Below are positions 8,519-15,537 of a stretch of 47,230 nt of DNA, piece after piece. The notes under the pieces are model-generated. The model made no database searches. It saw nothing but the letters and a program-made list of their open reading frames with translations, and had not been told where the DNA came from. This DNA is from Bacteroidales bacterium UBA3810 (GTDB taxonomy: Bacteria > Bacteroidota > Bacteroidia > Bacteroidales > Paludibacteraceae): assembly GCA_002368645.1 (NCBI GenBank), contig DFEE01000004.1, forward strand, positions 253 to 47,482. Reading direction: 5' to 3'. Both the position numbers and the translations under genes were made by a program. Each line of letters starts with the position of its first letter. Position 1 is the stretch's first letter.

Positions 8519-9610
8519 ATGTTAACAGCCATTCTGAGTCAGGAACAACTGCACGCCGTGTCCGATTTTATAAGCGGCCATACCCGTTTCGCGGTGCTGA
8601 CGCATACGTCGCCTGACGGCGATGCGATGGGCTCGTCCTTGGCGATGAGGCATTACTTGAAGGATATGGGCAAACAGGCGCAAGTGATTGTGCCTAATGC
8701 TTTTCCGACATTCTTAGAATGGTTACCCGGAGCTGCGGAAGATCTCAATTATGAGACTCAGAAGGCGGAGGCGGATAAGGTATTGGATGAGGTAGATGCC
8801 ATCATCTGTACAGATTTCAATGAACTTAAACGAATCAATAGCTTGGGCGAGAAGATATTGGCGTTGCGCCAAGAGCGTGAAGTGCCCATCCTGATGATAG
8901 ACCATCATATTGTCTCGGCGAAAGAGCCCCCCGTAGCGGAAATATTATTGAGTTATCCTGAGTCTCCTTCAGCCTCGGAGATTGTCTATCGGGTTATACA
9001 TGCGCTATCAGGAGCGATAGGTCAGTTGCCATCGTCCTGTGAGATAGCGACCTGTATCTACTGCGGCATGATGACCGATACGGGCAATTTCTCTTTCAAC
9101 TCCAACTACCCCGAGATGTATGAGATAGTGGGGGACTTGGTTCGCTTGGGGGTTAACAAAGATCAGGTATATAACCGCGTTTTTAATCAATACAGTGTAG
9201 GACGGATGCGATTGATGGGGTATTGTTTATACGAGAAGATGCGGCTCTATAAAGACTATCATCTTGCCCTCATAACACTCACGGGGCGGGAACTTTACCG
9301 TTTCCAGTTCCAGAGCGGTGATGCCGAGGGGCTTGTCAATCTGCCGTTACAGATAGATAATGTCTATTACTCCTGTTTCATGCGGCAAGATAAGGTGGCA
9401 TCCTCCGAGGTCGCTAAAGCCAATGGGGCGAAGACCAAAATAAAAATCTCTTTCCGCTCGCAGGGTGACCGGCCGGTGAATATCTTTGCGCATGACATCT
9501 TCCATGGCGGCGGACACGCCAATGCAGCCGGAGGAGAGTATTACGGGAAATTAGAAGATGCCGTGAAACTATTCTTGGAGAATTATCCGAAATATCTAAA
9601 AAAGGACTGA
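8519..9610 (+). CDS. nrnA: DHH/DHHA1 phosphoesterase (NrnA-type oligoribonuclease/pAp phosphatase)
   Basis: 363 residues. NrnA-type proteins hydrolyse short RNA oligonucleotides and 3'-phosphoadenosine 5'-phosphate in the cytosol. The N-terminal DHH domain shows THTSPDGDAMGSS (metal-binding DxD), a CTDFN aspartate, the DHH motif in MIDHHIVSA, and a GMMTDTGNF motif. The C-terminal DHHA1 domain ends with the glycine-rich GGGHANAAGG nucleotide-binding loop. The start is fixed by the promoter just upstream; the longer in-frame start would precede transcription. Monocistronic, followed at once by a hairpin terminator that overlaps the stop codon. Confidence 0.92.
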   Translation: MLTAILSQEQLHAVSDFISGHTRFAVLTHTSPDGDAMGSSLAMRHYLKDMGKQAQVIVPNAFPTFLEWLPGAAEDLNYETQKAEADKVLDEVDAIICTDFNELKRINSLGEKILALRQEREVPILMIDHHIVSAKEPPVAEILLSYPESPSASEIVYRVIHALSGAIGQLPSSCEIATCIYCGMMTDTGNFSFNSNYPEMYEIVGDLVRLGVNKDQVYNRVFNQYSVGRMRLMGYCLYEKMRLYKDYHLALITLTGRELYRFQFQSGDAEGLVNLPLQIDNVYYSCFMRQDKVASSEVAKANGAKTKIKISFRSQGDRPVNIFAHDIFHGGGHANAAGGEYYGKLEDAVKLFLENYPKYLKKD

Positions 9611-9631
9611 CGGGTGTCAGTCCTTTTTTTT
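9598..9631. terminator. Bidirectional terminator between nrnA and rnfA
   Basis: Perfect 8-bp stem GGACTGAC (9604-9611) / GTCAGTCC (9616-9623) with a 4-nt loop, eight T on the + side and six A on the other side. It can therefore end both nrnA and the minus-strand rnf transcript. Confidence 0.9.
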
Positions 9632-9633
9632 GG

Positions 9634-9681
9634 GGGGGCCTGGATTCCAGGATACCAGGTTGCCTGGATTCCGGGTGTTTC
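9634..9681. repeat. 8-bp tandem repeat with consensus GGNNNCCN
   Basis: Six successive 8-bp units, four close to GGATTCCA, lie between the nrnA terminator and the end of rnfA. The same period and GGNNNCCY consensus recur at 46861-46892 and 47123-47138. Confidence 0.7.
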
Positions 9682-9693
9682 TGGGAGGGGTCG

Positions 9694-10287
9694 TTAGACA
9701 ACTCCGCTGAAGCCCATGAACGCCATGGCGAGCAGACCGGCAGTGAGCAGAGCGATAGGTGTGCCCTGCATACCTTTAGGCACTTGGTTGAGTTGGAGTT
9801 GCTCGCGGATGCCGGCGAAGAGGATGAGTGCCAGCGTGAAACCTAATGCTGTAGCGAAAGCGAACAACGTCCCCGTCAGCAGGTTATGGTCAAGACCAGC
9901 CGGTAACTTATCTGTCCCGTTGGCTACCAAGATAGCCACACCTAAGATGCAGCAGTTGGTCGTAATAAGGGGCAGGAAAACACCTAACGCCTGGTAGAGC
10001 GACGGACTGATTTTCTTGAGCACAATCTCAATCATCTGCACCAATGCAGCGATAACGAGAATGAAAAGTATAGTCTGCAAAAATTCCAATGACCATAGTA
10101 CCAAAAGTTTCTGGAGCAGATAAGTCACAATAGTCGCTAAGGTCAACACGAAGGTAACCGCTAAACCCATACCGACTGCCGTATCCAGTTTCTTACTGAC
10201 TCCCAAGAACGGGCAAATGCCCAAGAACTGGCTCAAAACGATATTATTAACGAATATCGCCGAGATGAATATTAAAAAGTATGCCAT
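9694..10287 (-). CDS. rnfA: Rnf complex subunit RnfA
   Basis: 197 residues, the usual length. Integral membrane subunit of the Na+/H+-translocating ferredoxin:NAD+ oxidoreductase. The N-terminus (FVNNIVLSQFLGICPFLGVSKK) and the central PLITTNCCILG segment are the pseudo-symmetric half-helix motifs of RnfA/NqrE, whose cysteines hold the intramembrane iron-sulfur centre shared with RnfE. Six membrane segments are visible. It is the last gene of the operon, 15 bp after rnfE, followed by a bidirectional terminator. Confidence 0.97.
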   Translation of the reverse strand: MAYFLIFISAIFVNNIVLSQFLGICPFLGVSKKLDTAVGMGLAVTFVLTLATIVTYLLQKLLVLWSLEFLQTILFILVIAALVQMIEIVLKKISPSLYQALGVFLPLITTNCCILGVAILVANGTDKLPAGLDHNLLTGTLFAFATALGFTLALILFAGIREQLQLNQVPKGMQGTPIALLTAGLLAMAFMGFSGVV

Positions 10288-10302
10288 AATAAACGCACTA
10301 AA

Positions 10303-10893
10303 TTATTTTTTCATAAATTTTTGTACTATTGCCATAAGGTAAGCCAAGCAGATAAACGCTCCCGGTGCAAGCACAAAAATCAATGCGCCGTAGTTATCGG
10401 GATAGACATGTAAGCCGAACATCGCACCGGTGCCGAGGAACTCCCTAATGCACCCTAATACGGTGAGGGAGAGGGTAAATCCTAAGCCCATACCTAAACC
10501 GTCCATAAAGGATAGCGCAACGGTGTTCTTGGCAGCAAAAGCCTCTGCACGACCTAAGACAATACAGTTAACCACAATCAGCGGGATAAAGAGTCCTAAA
10601 GTCTCATATAACGCCGGCAAATACGCCTGCATAACGAGTTGGACAATCGTCACGAAAGTGGCGATTACCACAATAAATGCGGGAATACGCACTTTGTCGG
10701 GAATAAGGTTCTTCAAGAGCGAAATAACCACATTGGAGCACACCAAGACAAAGAGCGTGGCGAGCCCCATAGACATACCGTTAATGGCGGAAGTCGTAGT
10801 GGCTAAGGTCGGGCACATACCCAAGACGAGACCAAAGGTCGGGTTCTCCTTCAAGATACCATTGGTGAATACCTGTAAACCTTTATTATTCAT
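10303..10893 (-). CDS. rnfE: Rnf complex subunit RnfE
   Basis: 196 residues. Membrane subunit homologous to RnfA and NqrD. It begins with the NGILKENPTFGLVLGMCPTLA motif and has FIPLIVVNCIVLGRAEAFA in the second half. The two cysteines in these motifs match the ligands of the [2Fe-2S] centre at the RnfA/RnfE interface. It lies between rnfG (11 bp) and rnfA (15 bp) in the standard B-C-D-G-E-A order. A polar C-terminal MAIVQKFMKK tail is on the cytosolic side by family topology. Confidence 0.97.
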   Translation of the reverse strand: MNNKGLQVFTNGILKENPTFGLVLGMCPTLATTTSAINGMSMGLATLFVLVCSNVVISLLKNLIPDKVRIPAFIVVIATFVTIVQLVMQAYLPALYETLGLFIPLIVVNCIVLGRAEAFAAKNTVALSFMDGLGMGLGFTLSLTVLGCIREFLGTGAMFGLHVYPDNYGALIFVLAPGAFICLAYLMAIVQKFMKK

Positions 10894-10904
10894 ACAATAC
10901 CTCC

Positions 10905-11480
10905 TTATTCTATATTAGTGAGTGAATCCTCCGCGTTAACGGGTTCTGTAACAATGGTTGAGTCTTGCTGTTGCAGGATAGATGCTCCGCTGTATGCGTC
11001 GGTGTGAAAAGCTTCGCTATAGGCGTTATTGACCGCCTTGAGGAAGGCACGTGACGAGATTGTCGCAGCCGTAATGGCATCCACATCCCCGCCATCTTTA
11101 GAAACTCTCAATGCACCTGCTTTGCGTCCGATAATATTTTGGGCAGGTTTGGAAGCGTCTTGGAACCACTCTTCCATATGAGAGCCGAGTCCGGGAGTCT
11201 CTTGGTGTTCAAGTACTTGGTAACCTAAGATAGTGCCGTCTGGGGCGAGACCAACCATAACCTTGAAGATACCGCCAAAACCATTTTCCGATACTTCTAT
11301 AGCTTGCCCCTCTTGACCGTTAAGAACCGCTAAACGGGCAGCCTCCTGTTTGGCACGCGCCTGCTCGGCAATACGATATTGGGTCAGCATATAAACACCG
11401 GCTAATAAGCCTGCTGCCACCAACGCGATGAGGGTCAGCGACAGAACCATATTTTTGAATGTACTTTCTAATTTAGCCAT
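10905..11480 (-). CDS. rnfG: Rnf complex subunit RnfG (covalent flavoprotein)
   Basis: 191 residues. One N-terminal membrane helix (about residues 10-32) anchors a periplasmic FMN-binding domain. The flavinylation motif reads DAITAATISSRAF; the acceptor Thr would be near residue 140. The usual motif is (S/T)GAT, and here the glycine is replaced by alanine (TAAT). The DxH-like ETPGLGSHMEEW region is typical of RnfG/NqrC. A ~40-residue polar tail after the FMN domain is variable. Electron transfer from RnfD to the rest of the complex depends on this flavin by family knowledge. No separate flavin transferase (ApbE) gene lies in the window. Confidence 0.95.
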   Translation of the reverse strand: MAKLESTFKNMVLSLTLIALVAAGLLAGVYMLTQYRIAEQARAKQEAARLAVLNGQEGQAIEVSENGFGGIFKVMVGLAPDGTILGYQVLEHQETPGLGSHMEEWFQDASKPAQNIIGRKAGALRVSKDGGDVDAITAATISSRAFLKAVNNAYSEAFHTDAYSGASILQQQDSTIVTEPVNAEDSLTNIE

Positions 11481-11489
11481 AATATTCTC

Positions 11490-12488
11490 CTATTTAGCAA
11501 CCTCGCCGAAGCGTTTCGGTTGGATGCGGTTCAACAAAGGTACAACAGCGTTCATCATAAGGATAGCGAAACTGACTCCTTCGGGGTAAGAGCCCCATGT
11601 CCTGATAACCATTACCAAAACACCGATACCGAAGGCAAAAATAACCTTGCCCCATGCGGTCATCGGGCTGGTCACATAATCGGTAGCCATAAAGAATGCT
11701 CCTAAGATAGCGCCACCGGAAAGGAGTTCGAAGAGGATGTATGAGCCGGTTGTAAGACCTTCCGGTAGGGCACCGCAGAGACCGGCAATAGCGCACCAGA
11801 GCGTCATAGTCCCTAACATAACGACGGGAATATGCCATGTGATAACACGGCAGCAGATGAGCACCAAGCCGCCGACGAGTAGCAGTAATGCACTGACTTC
11901 ACCCATAGAGCCTGCCATATGTCCGATGAACATATCCCAAAGAGAGGGTAGGTGGCTCAGTAAAGATGCGTCGCCCGCTTTGACTGCCTCTTTCAGGTAG
12001 AAGAGAGGTGTCGCCTCCGTAGCGGCGTCGATGTACTGTGTCGCGAAACCTAATGGTCTCGGCCAAGTCGTCATTTGCGCGGGGAAGGAAATGAGCAGGA
12101 ACACACGCCCGACCAAAGCGGGGTTGAAGATGTTTTGGCCAATGCCGCCAAAAGTCATTTTGCCGACACCGATAGCTACGACAGCACCAATCAGCACAAT
12201 CCACCAAGGCAGATTAGCGGGCAGGTTGAAAGCCAACAACAGTCCCGTCAGCACGGCAGAGCAGTCGTAGAGGGTCGGTTTTTGTTTGAGCAAGTACTTA
12301 GCAATCAGCCATTCGGTCAGCACACAAGCAGCTACACTGATTGCCATTGTGATAAGAGCACTCCACCCAAAAGCCATCACGCTCACGACATAAGCAGGGA
12401 GTAAGGCTGCAATGACGATAAGCATATTGCGGCGTACACTGTCACCGCTATGCGCATGGGGAGCACCTGATACTAATAAGTTATTCAT
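11490..12488 (-). CDS. rnfD: Rnf complex subunit RnfD
   Basis: 332 residues with about ten membrane segments; the ion-translocating subunit homologous to NqrB. It begins with SGAPHAHSGDSVRRNM, a conserved RnfD start. A covalent FMN is expected on Thr ~160 in the DAATEATPL segment, and GGIGQNIFNPALVGRVF is the conserved loop before it. The start codon overlaps the end of the thioesterase gene by 8 bp, so translation of the two is probably linked. Confidence 0.96.
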   Translation of the reverse strand: MNNLLVSGAPHAHSGDSVRRNMLIVIAALLPAYVVSVMAFGWSALITMAISVAACVLTEWLIAKYLLKQKPTLYDCSAVLTGLLLAFNLPANLPWWIVLIGAVVAIGVGKMTFGGIGQNIFNPALVGRVFLLISFPAQMTTWPRPLGFATQYIDAATEATPLFYLKEAVKAGDASLLSHLPSLWDMFIGHMAGSMGEVSALLLLVGGLVLICCRVITWHIPVVMLGTMTLWCAIAGLCGALPEGLTTGSYILFELLSGGAILGAFFMATDYVTSPMTAWGKVIFAFGIGVLVMVIRTWGSYPEGVSFAILMMNAVVPLLNRIQPKRFGEVAK

Positions 12489-12987
12489 ATTGTTTGAGTA
12501 TTTCGTCTAATGTTAAATCTTGGTCACCATATCCGGCTTCGCGAAAGAACATCTCCTTAGCTTTATCGGGGTCATAGGTCATGTAGGTACATTCGCAGTT
12601 AGCGCATAATTCCCCTTTTGCGTTCCATATCTCGCCTTCGATAACGGCTATATGGTGGCTATGGCTCTTCAGACGCGCCTTCATTAGGAGATAGGGCTGA
12701 TTGATTTCCACCACTTTACGGTATCGGATATTCATCTTGGCGGTATATCCTGAGGTATTAAGTACCGCGAAAACCACCCAACCGCATACCTCGTCAAGGA
12801 GTGTTGCTTGTATTCCGCCGTGCACTGTATTGATCCACGACTGGTGGTTGTAATTGGGCTTCCACGGGCTAATAATCTCGTCTCCGTCGCGGTAGAAACG
12901 CATATGTACCCCTGTCGGGTTATCGGGACAGCAACCGAAACAGTTGTAAGCCTTGAGATTGAGCCAGGGATTGATGATTTCTTTCAT
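12481..12987 (-). CDS. PaaI-family hotdog-fold thioesterase inside the rnf operon
   Basis: 168 residues from the ATG at 12987. A longer frame would start at 13047 inside rnfC, but MKEIINPWLNLKAYNCFGC is a better N-terminus. The hotdog fold is indicated by INTVHGGIQATLLDE, with the central helix and catalytic acidic residue, and by GYTAKMNIRYRKVVE. Family members hydrolyse acyl-CoA thioesters; the substrate here is unknown. The extra N-terminal CFGCCPDNPTGVHMRF segment resembles other short-chain acyl-CoA thioesterases of this group. Its position between rnfC and rnfD, overlapping rnfD, is unusual; a link to acyl-CoA pools of the fermentation is only an inference. Confidence 0.85.
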   Translation of the reverse strand: MKEIINPWLNLKAYNCFGCCPDNPTGVHMRFYRDGDEIISPWKPNYNHQSWINTVHGGIQATLLDEVCGWVVFAVLNTSGYTAKMNIRYRKVVEINQPYLLMKARLKSHSHHIAVIEGEIWNAKGELCANCECTYMTYDPDKAKEMFFREAGYGDQDLTLDEILKQYE

Positions 12988-13012
12988 AGGTTGCGAGTCG
13001 ATAATGTGCTTG

Positions 13013-14350
13013 TTACTTTTTAGGCGCACGAGCGCGGATAGCAGCACCGACCTTGGCCTTGCCTGAACGGATATAGTCTAATAGCGGTCTATGCGAGGGG
13101 CATGTGAATTGGCAGCACCCGCAGTCAATGCAGTCCATGACATGATGCGCTTCCATCTCATCGAACATACCGAGTTCGCTTTGTCGGCTGAGCAGGTAGG
13201 GTTCAAGCCCCATCGGGCAGGCATTGACACATTTGCCGCAACGAATGCAATTTTCGGGCTCTTGGCGACGGGCTTCATCCTCGTTGAGGAAGAGAAGACC
13301 GCTGATACGCTTATTCGCCGGCATGTCGATATTCTGCATTGCGCGTCCCATCATAGGACCGCCGCCGATAATCATGGCGGTATCGTCGGGCACACCTCCG
13401 GCAGCAGCAATGACATCACTGAGCGGCGTACCGAAACGCACGAGGTAGTTACCCGGACGCTTGACAGACTTGCCGGTAACGGTCATCACGCGGCTGATGA
13501 GAGGTCTATTCTTTTGAATTGCCTGATAAACGGCATAAACGGTAGCCACATTGCTCACCACCGCTCCGACATCAATCGGGAGCGCGCCGGAGGGCACTTG
13601 ACGACCGATACAAGCGTCAATAAGTTGTTTCTCACCCCCTTGCGGGTACTTAAGATTGAGGGGCTTAACCTCAATTCCCAAGGACTTGGCCGCCAGAGAT
13701 TGCATTAACTCAATGGCATCGGGTTTATTCTTCTCAATACCGATGATGGCTTTCTTCACGGAAAGAGCTTTCATCAGTATCTTTATACCTAAGATAATCT
13801 TTTCCGCCTGCTCAAGCATAAGTTCGTGGTCGCAGGTGAGGTATGGTTCGCACTCAACGCCGTTGATGATGAGCACCTTAGCCGTTTTTCCCGGAGGTGG
13901 CATCAGCTTGACATGGGTTGGGAAACAGGCTCCGCCTAATCCGACAATACCTGCAGCGGCTATCCGGTCTATCAACTCTTTGGATTCTAAGTTTCCTTCA
14001 CGAACAAGTGTCTCTGTCTGATCTATCTCATGAAGCCATTCGTCTCCTTCAACGTCCATAAAAATGGCCGGCATTTTCATTCCCCAGGCATCGGTTGTGG
14101 TATCTATCTTTGTGATAGTTCCGCTGAAAGGGCTATGGATATTGGCGGAGACAAAACCTCCTGCCTTGGCAATCAGTTGACCGACCAGGACTTTGTCCCC
14201 CTTTTCCACAACCGGTTGAGCAGGCGCACCGATATGTTGCACCAATGGAATAACCGCTTTGGCGGGTAGTGGAACGGCTTCAATCTTTTTATGCGCCGAA
14301 TAAATCTTGTTATCATGCGGATGCACACCGCCTATTGAAAAAGTATTCAT
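13013..14350 (-). CDS. rnfC: Rnf complex subunit RnfC
   Basis: 445 residues, a peripheral cytosolic subunit that oxidises or reduces NAD(H). The N-terminal barrel-sandwich domain (PLPAKAVIPLVQHIGAPAQP) is followed by the FMN/NADH-binding domain with GLGGACFPTHVKL and INGVECEPYLTCD. A SLBB domain follows, then two 4Fe-4S motifs: CIRCGKCVNACP near residue 368 and CIDCGCCQFTCP near 407. RnfC proteins often carry long C-terminal extensions; this one stops soon after the second cluster. The start ATG overlaps the rnfB stop by 4 bp. Confidence 0.97.
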   Translation of the reverse strand: MNTFSIGGVHPHDNKIYSAHKKIEAVPLPAKAVIPLVQHIGAPAQPVVEKGDKVLVGQLIAKAGGFVSANIHSPFSGTITKIDTTTDAWGMKMPAIFMDVEGDEWLHEIDQTETLVREGNLESKELIDRIAAAGIVGLGGACFPTHVKLMPPPGKTAKVLIINGVECEPYLTCDHELMLEQAEKIILGIKILMKALSVKKAIIGIEKNKPDAIELMQSLAAKSLGIEVKPLNLKYPQGGEKQLIDACIGRQVPSGALPIDVGAVVSNVATVYAVYQAIQKNRPLISRVMTVTGKSVKRPGNYLVRFGTPLSDVIAAAGGVPDDTAMIIGGGPMMGRAMQNIDMPANKRISGLLFLNEDEARRQEPENCIRCGKCVNACPMGLEPYLLSRQSELGMFDEMEAHHVMDCIDCGCCQFTCPSHRPLLDYIRSGKAKVGAAIRARAPKK

Positions 14351-15255
14351 GCTTGAGCCTCCTCTTTTTTAGGTTCTTCTACTTTTGTCACATTGGGCTG
14401 ATTAGACGCCGGGGCAGTAGCCTCTTGGACGGGCTTGCGTGGAGGGAAGTTCACCGCATGTATGGCACCGGTCGGGCACTCACTTTCGCATTTACGGCAA
14501 AGGCGGCATTTCTCGTAATCAATATATGCCACGTTATCCGTTACATGTACTGCGTCAAAGGGACAAATCTTCTCGCACTTGCCGCAACCGATACAGGCGT
14601 TCTTGCATGCCTTGCGGGCAATAGCACCTTTATCCTTATTGGAGCAGGCAACGACCATACGGCGGGACTTAGGTCCTTTATTGCGGAGTTCCAGGAGATG
14701 TCTCGGGCACGTAGCGACGCACTTGCCGCAAGAGGTACATTTGTCCTCATCGATCTCCGGCAGTCCGGTCTCGGGGTTGATGTGAATAGCGTCAAACTGG
14801 CACGCTGCGACACAATCGCCGTCGCCGAGGCAACCAAACGGGCAGTTGGTCTCGCCGACATAGAGACTGTTCTTAATTGTGCAGGAATGAACACCGTCAT
14901 AACGGCTTGTCTTAGGACGTGCCTCGCAGGTGCCGTTACAGCGAAGTACGGCTACTTTCGGCGTAGCGGCAACCGCTTCCATACCCAAAATCTGACTCAC
15001 CTGAGCCATGACTTCTGCGCCGCCGACAGGGCAATTGAGACCTTCCAGAGAGGTCGCCTTGCAGCAGGCTTCTGCCATATTGCGGCAGCCCGCAAAACCG
15101 CAGCCACCACAGTTAGCACCCGGCAGAACGGCTTGAACCTCGTCTATGCGAGGGTCTTCCTCAACCTTGAATTTCTGAGCAACGAGGTAGAGCAGTACTG
15201 CTGCCAGCAAACCCGTTATGCCCAAAACCAATAATGCAATTACAATTAAATTCAT
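14347..15255 (-). CDS. rnfB: Rnf complex subunit RnfB (electron entry, iron-sulfur protein)
   Basis: 302 residues. One N-terminal membrane helix (about 3-27), then a GANCGGCGFAGC motif whose cysteines (about 49, 52, 57 and 75) bind a 4Fe-4S cluster. Four ferredoxin-type motifs follow: CLGDGDCVAACQ, CTSCGKCVATCP, CIGCGKCEKICP and CRLCRKCESECP. RnfB accepts electrons from reduced ferredoxin at the membrane. The last ~30 residues are Pro-, Glu- and Lys-rich. The gene is 5 bp downstream of the rseC-like gene and overlaps rnfC by 4 bp. Confidence 0.97.
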   Translation of the reverse strand: MNLIVIALLVLGITGLLAAVLLYLVAQKFKVEEDPRIDEVQAVLPGANCGGCGFAGCRNMAEACCKATSLEGLNCPVGGAEVMAQVSQILGMEAVAATPKVAVLRCNGTCEARPKTSRYDGVHSCTIKNSLYVGETNCPFGCLGDGDCVAACQFDAIHINPETGLPEIDEDKCTSCGKCVATCPRHLLELRNKGPKSRRMVVACSNKDKGAIARKACKNACIGCGKCEKICPFDAVHVTDNVAYIDYEKCRLCRKCESECPTGAIHAVNFPPRKPVQEATAPASNQPNVTKVEEPKKEEAQA

Positions 15256-15260
15256 ATAAC

Positions 15261-15533
15261 TTATTTATCTTTCTTTTTGTCCTTTAGACGATAATAGCCT
15301 GCTAACACAAGGTAGTAGAGTACAACCGCTGAGAGGGCGATGAAGGCACTGAAAGCTTCGCTTATGGCGGTGAAACGCCCAACCAATACCCCACCGATAA
15401 GCAAGAGCAGCGGCACAACAAATGCCACTACTATTGCAATCCAACGGTCCTTACTCGTAACCGTCACATCTTCAGTCACTGCCTTATGGCAGATACCTAC
15501 TATTGCACATGAACTACAGACTTCGTCTGTCAT
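15261..15533 (-). CDS. Short RseC/MucC-family membrane protein
   Basis: 90 residues. The N-terminus has Cys-x2-Cys-x5-Cys (CSSCAIVGIC), and two membrane helices follow at about residues 30-52 and 58-80, then a Lys/Asp-rich tail. The cysteine cluster and position directly before rnfB match the RseC-like gene that heads rnf operons in Bacteroides. Family members are ~130-150 residues; here the leading domain before the cysteines and the region between cysteines and helices are much reduced. No in-frame upstream extension exists: the preceding gene stops 4 bp away. Its likely role is as an Rnf accessory, inferred from context. Confidence 0.75.
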   Translation of the reverse strand: MTDEVCSSCAIVGICHKAVTEDVTVTSKDRWIAIVVAFVVPLLLLIGGVLVGRFTAISEAFSAFIALSAVVLYYLVLAGYYRLKDKKKDK

Positions 15534-15537
15534 ATCG

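Noticed and set aside
13091..13708. 205-codon open frame antisense to rnfC
   Set aside because: It mirrors the codon structure of rnfC, a clear gene with cofactor motifs; no family resemblance.
14269..15234. 321-codon open frame antisense to rnfB
   Set aside because: Shadow of rnfB, which has all its iron-sulfur motifs; the Cys-rich strand is the real one.
9694..15533. Na+-translocating NADH:quinone oxidoreductase (nqr) instead of rnf
   Set aside because: RnfB with multiple ferredoxin motifs and RnfC with two 4Fe-4S clusters are present, and no nqrA or nqrF is seen.
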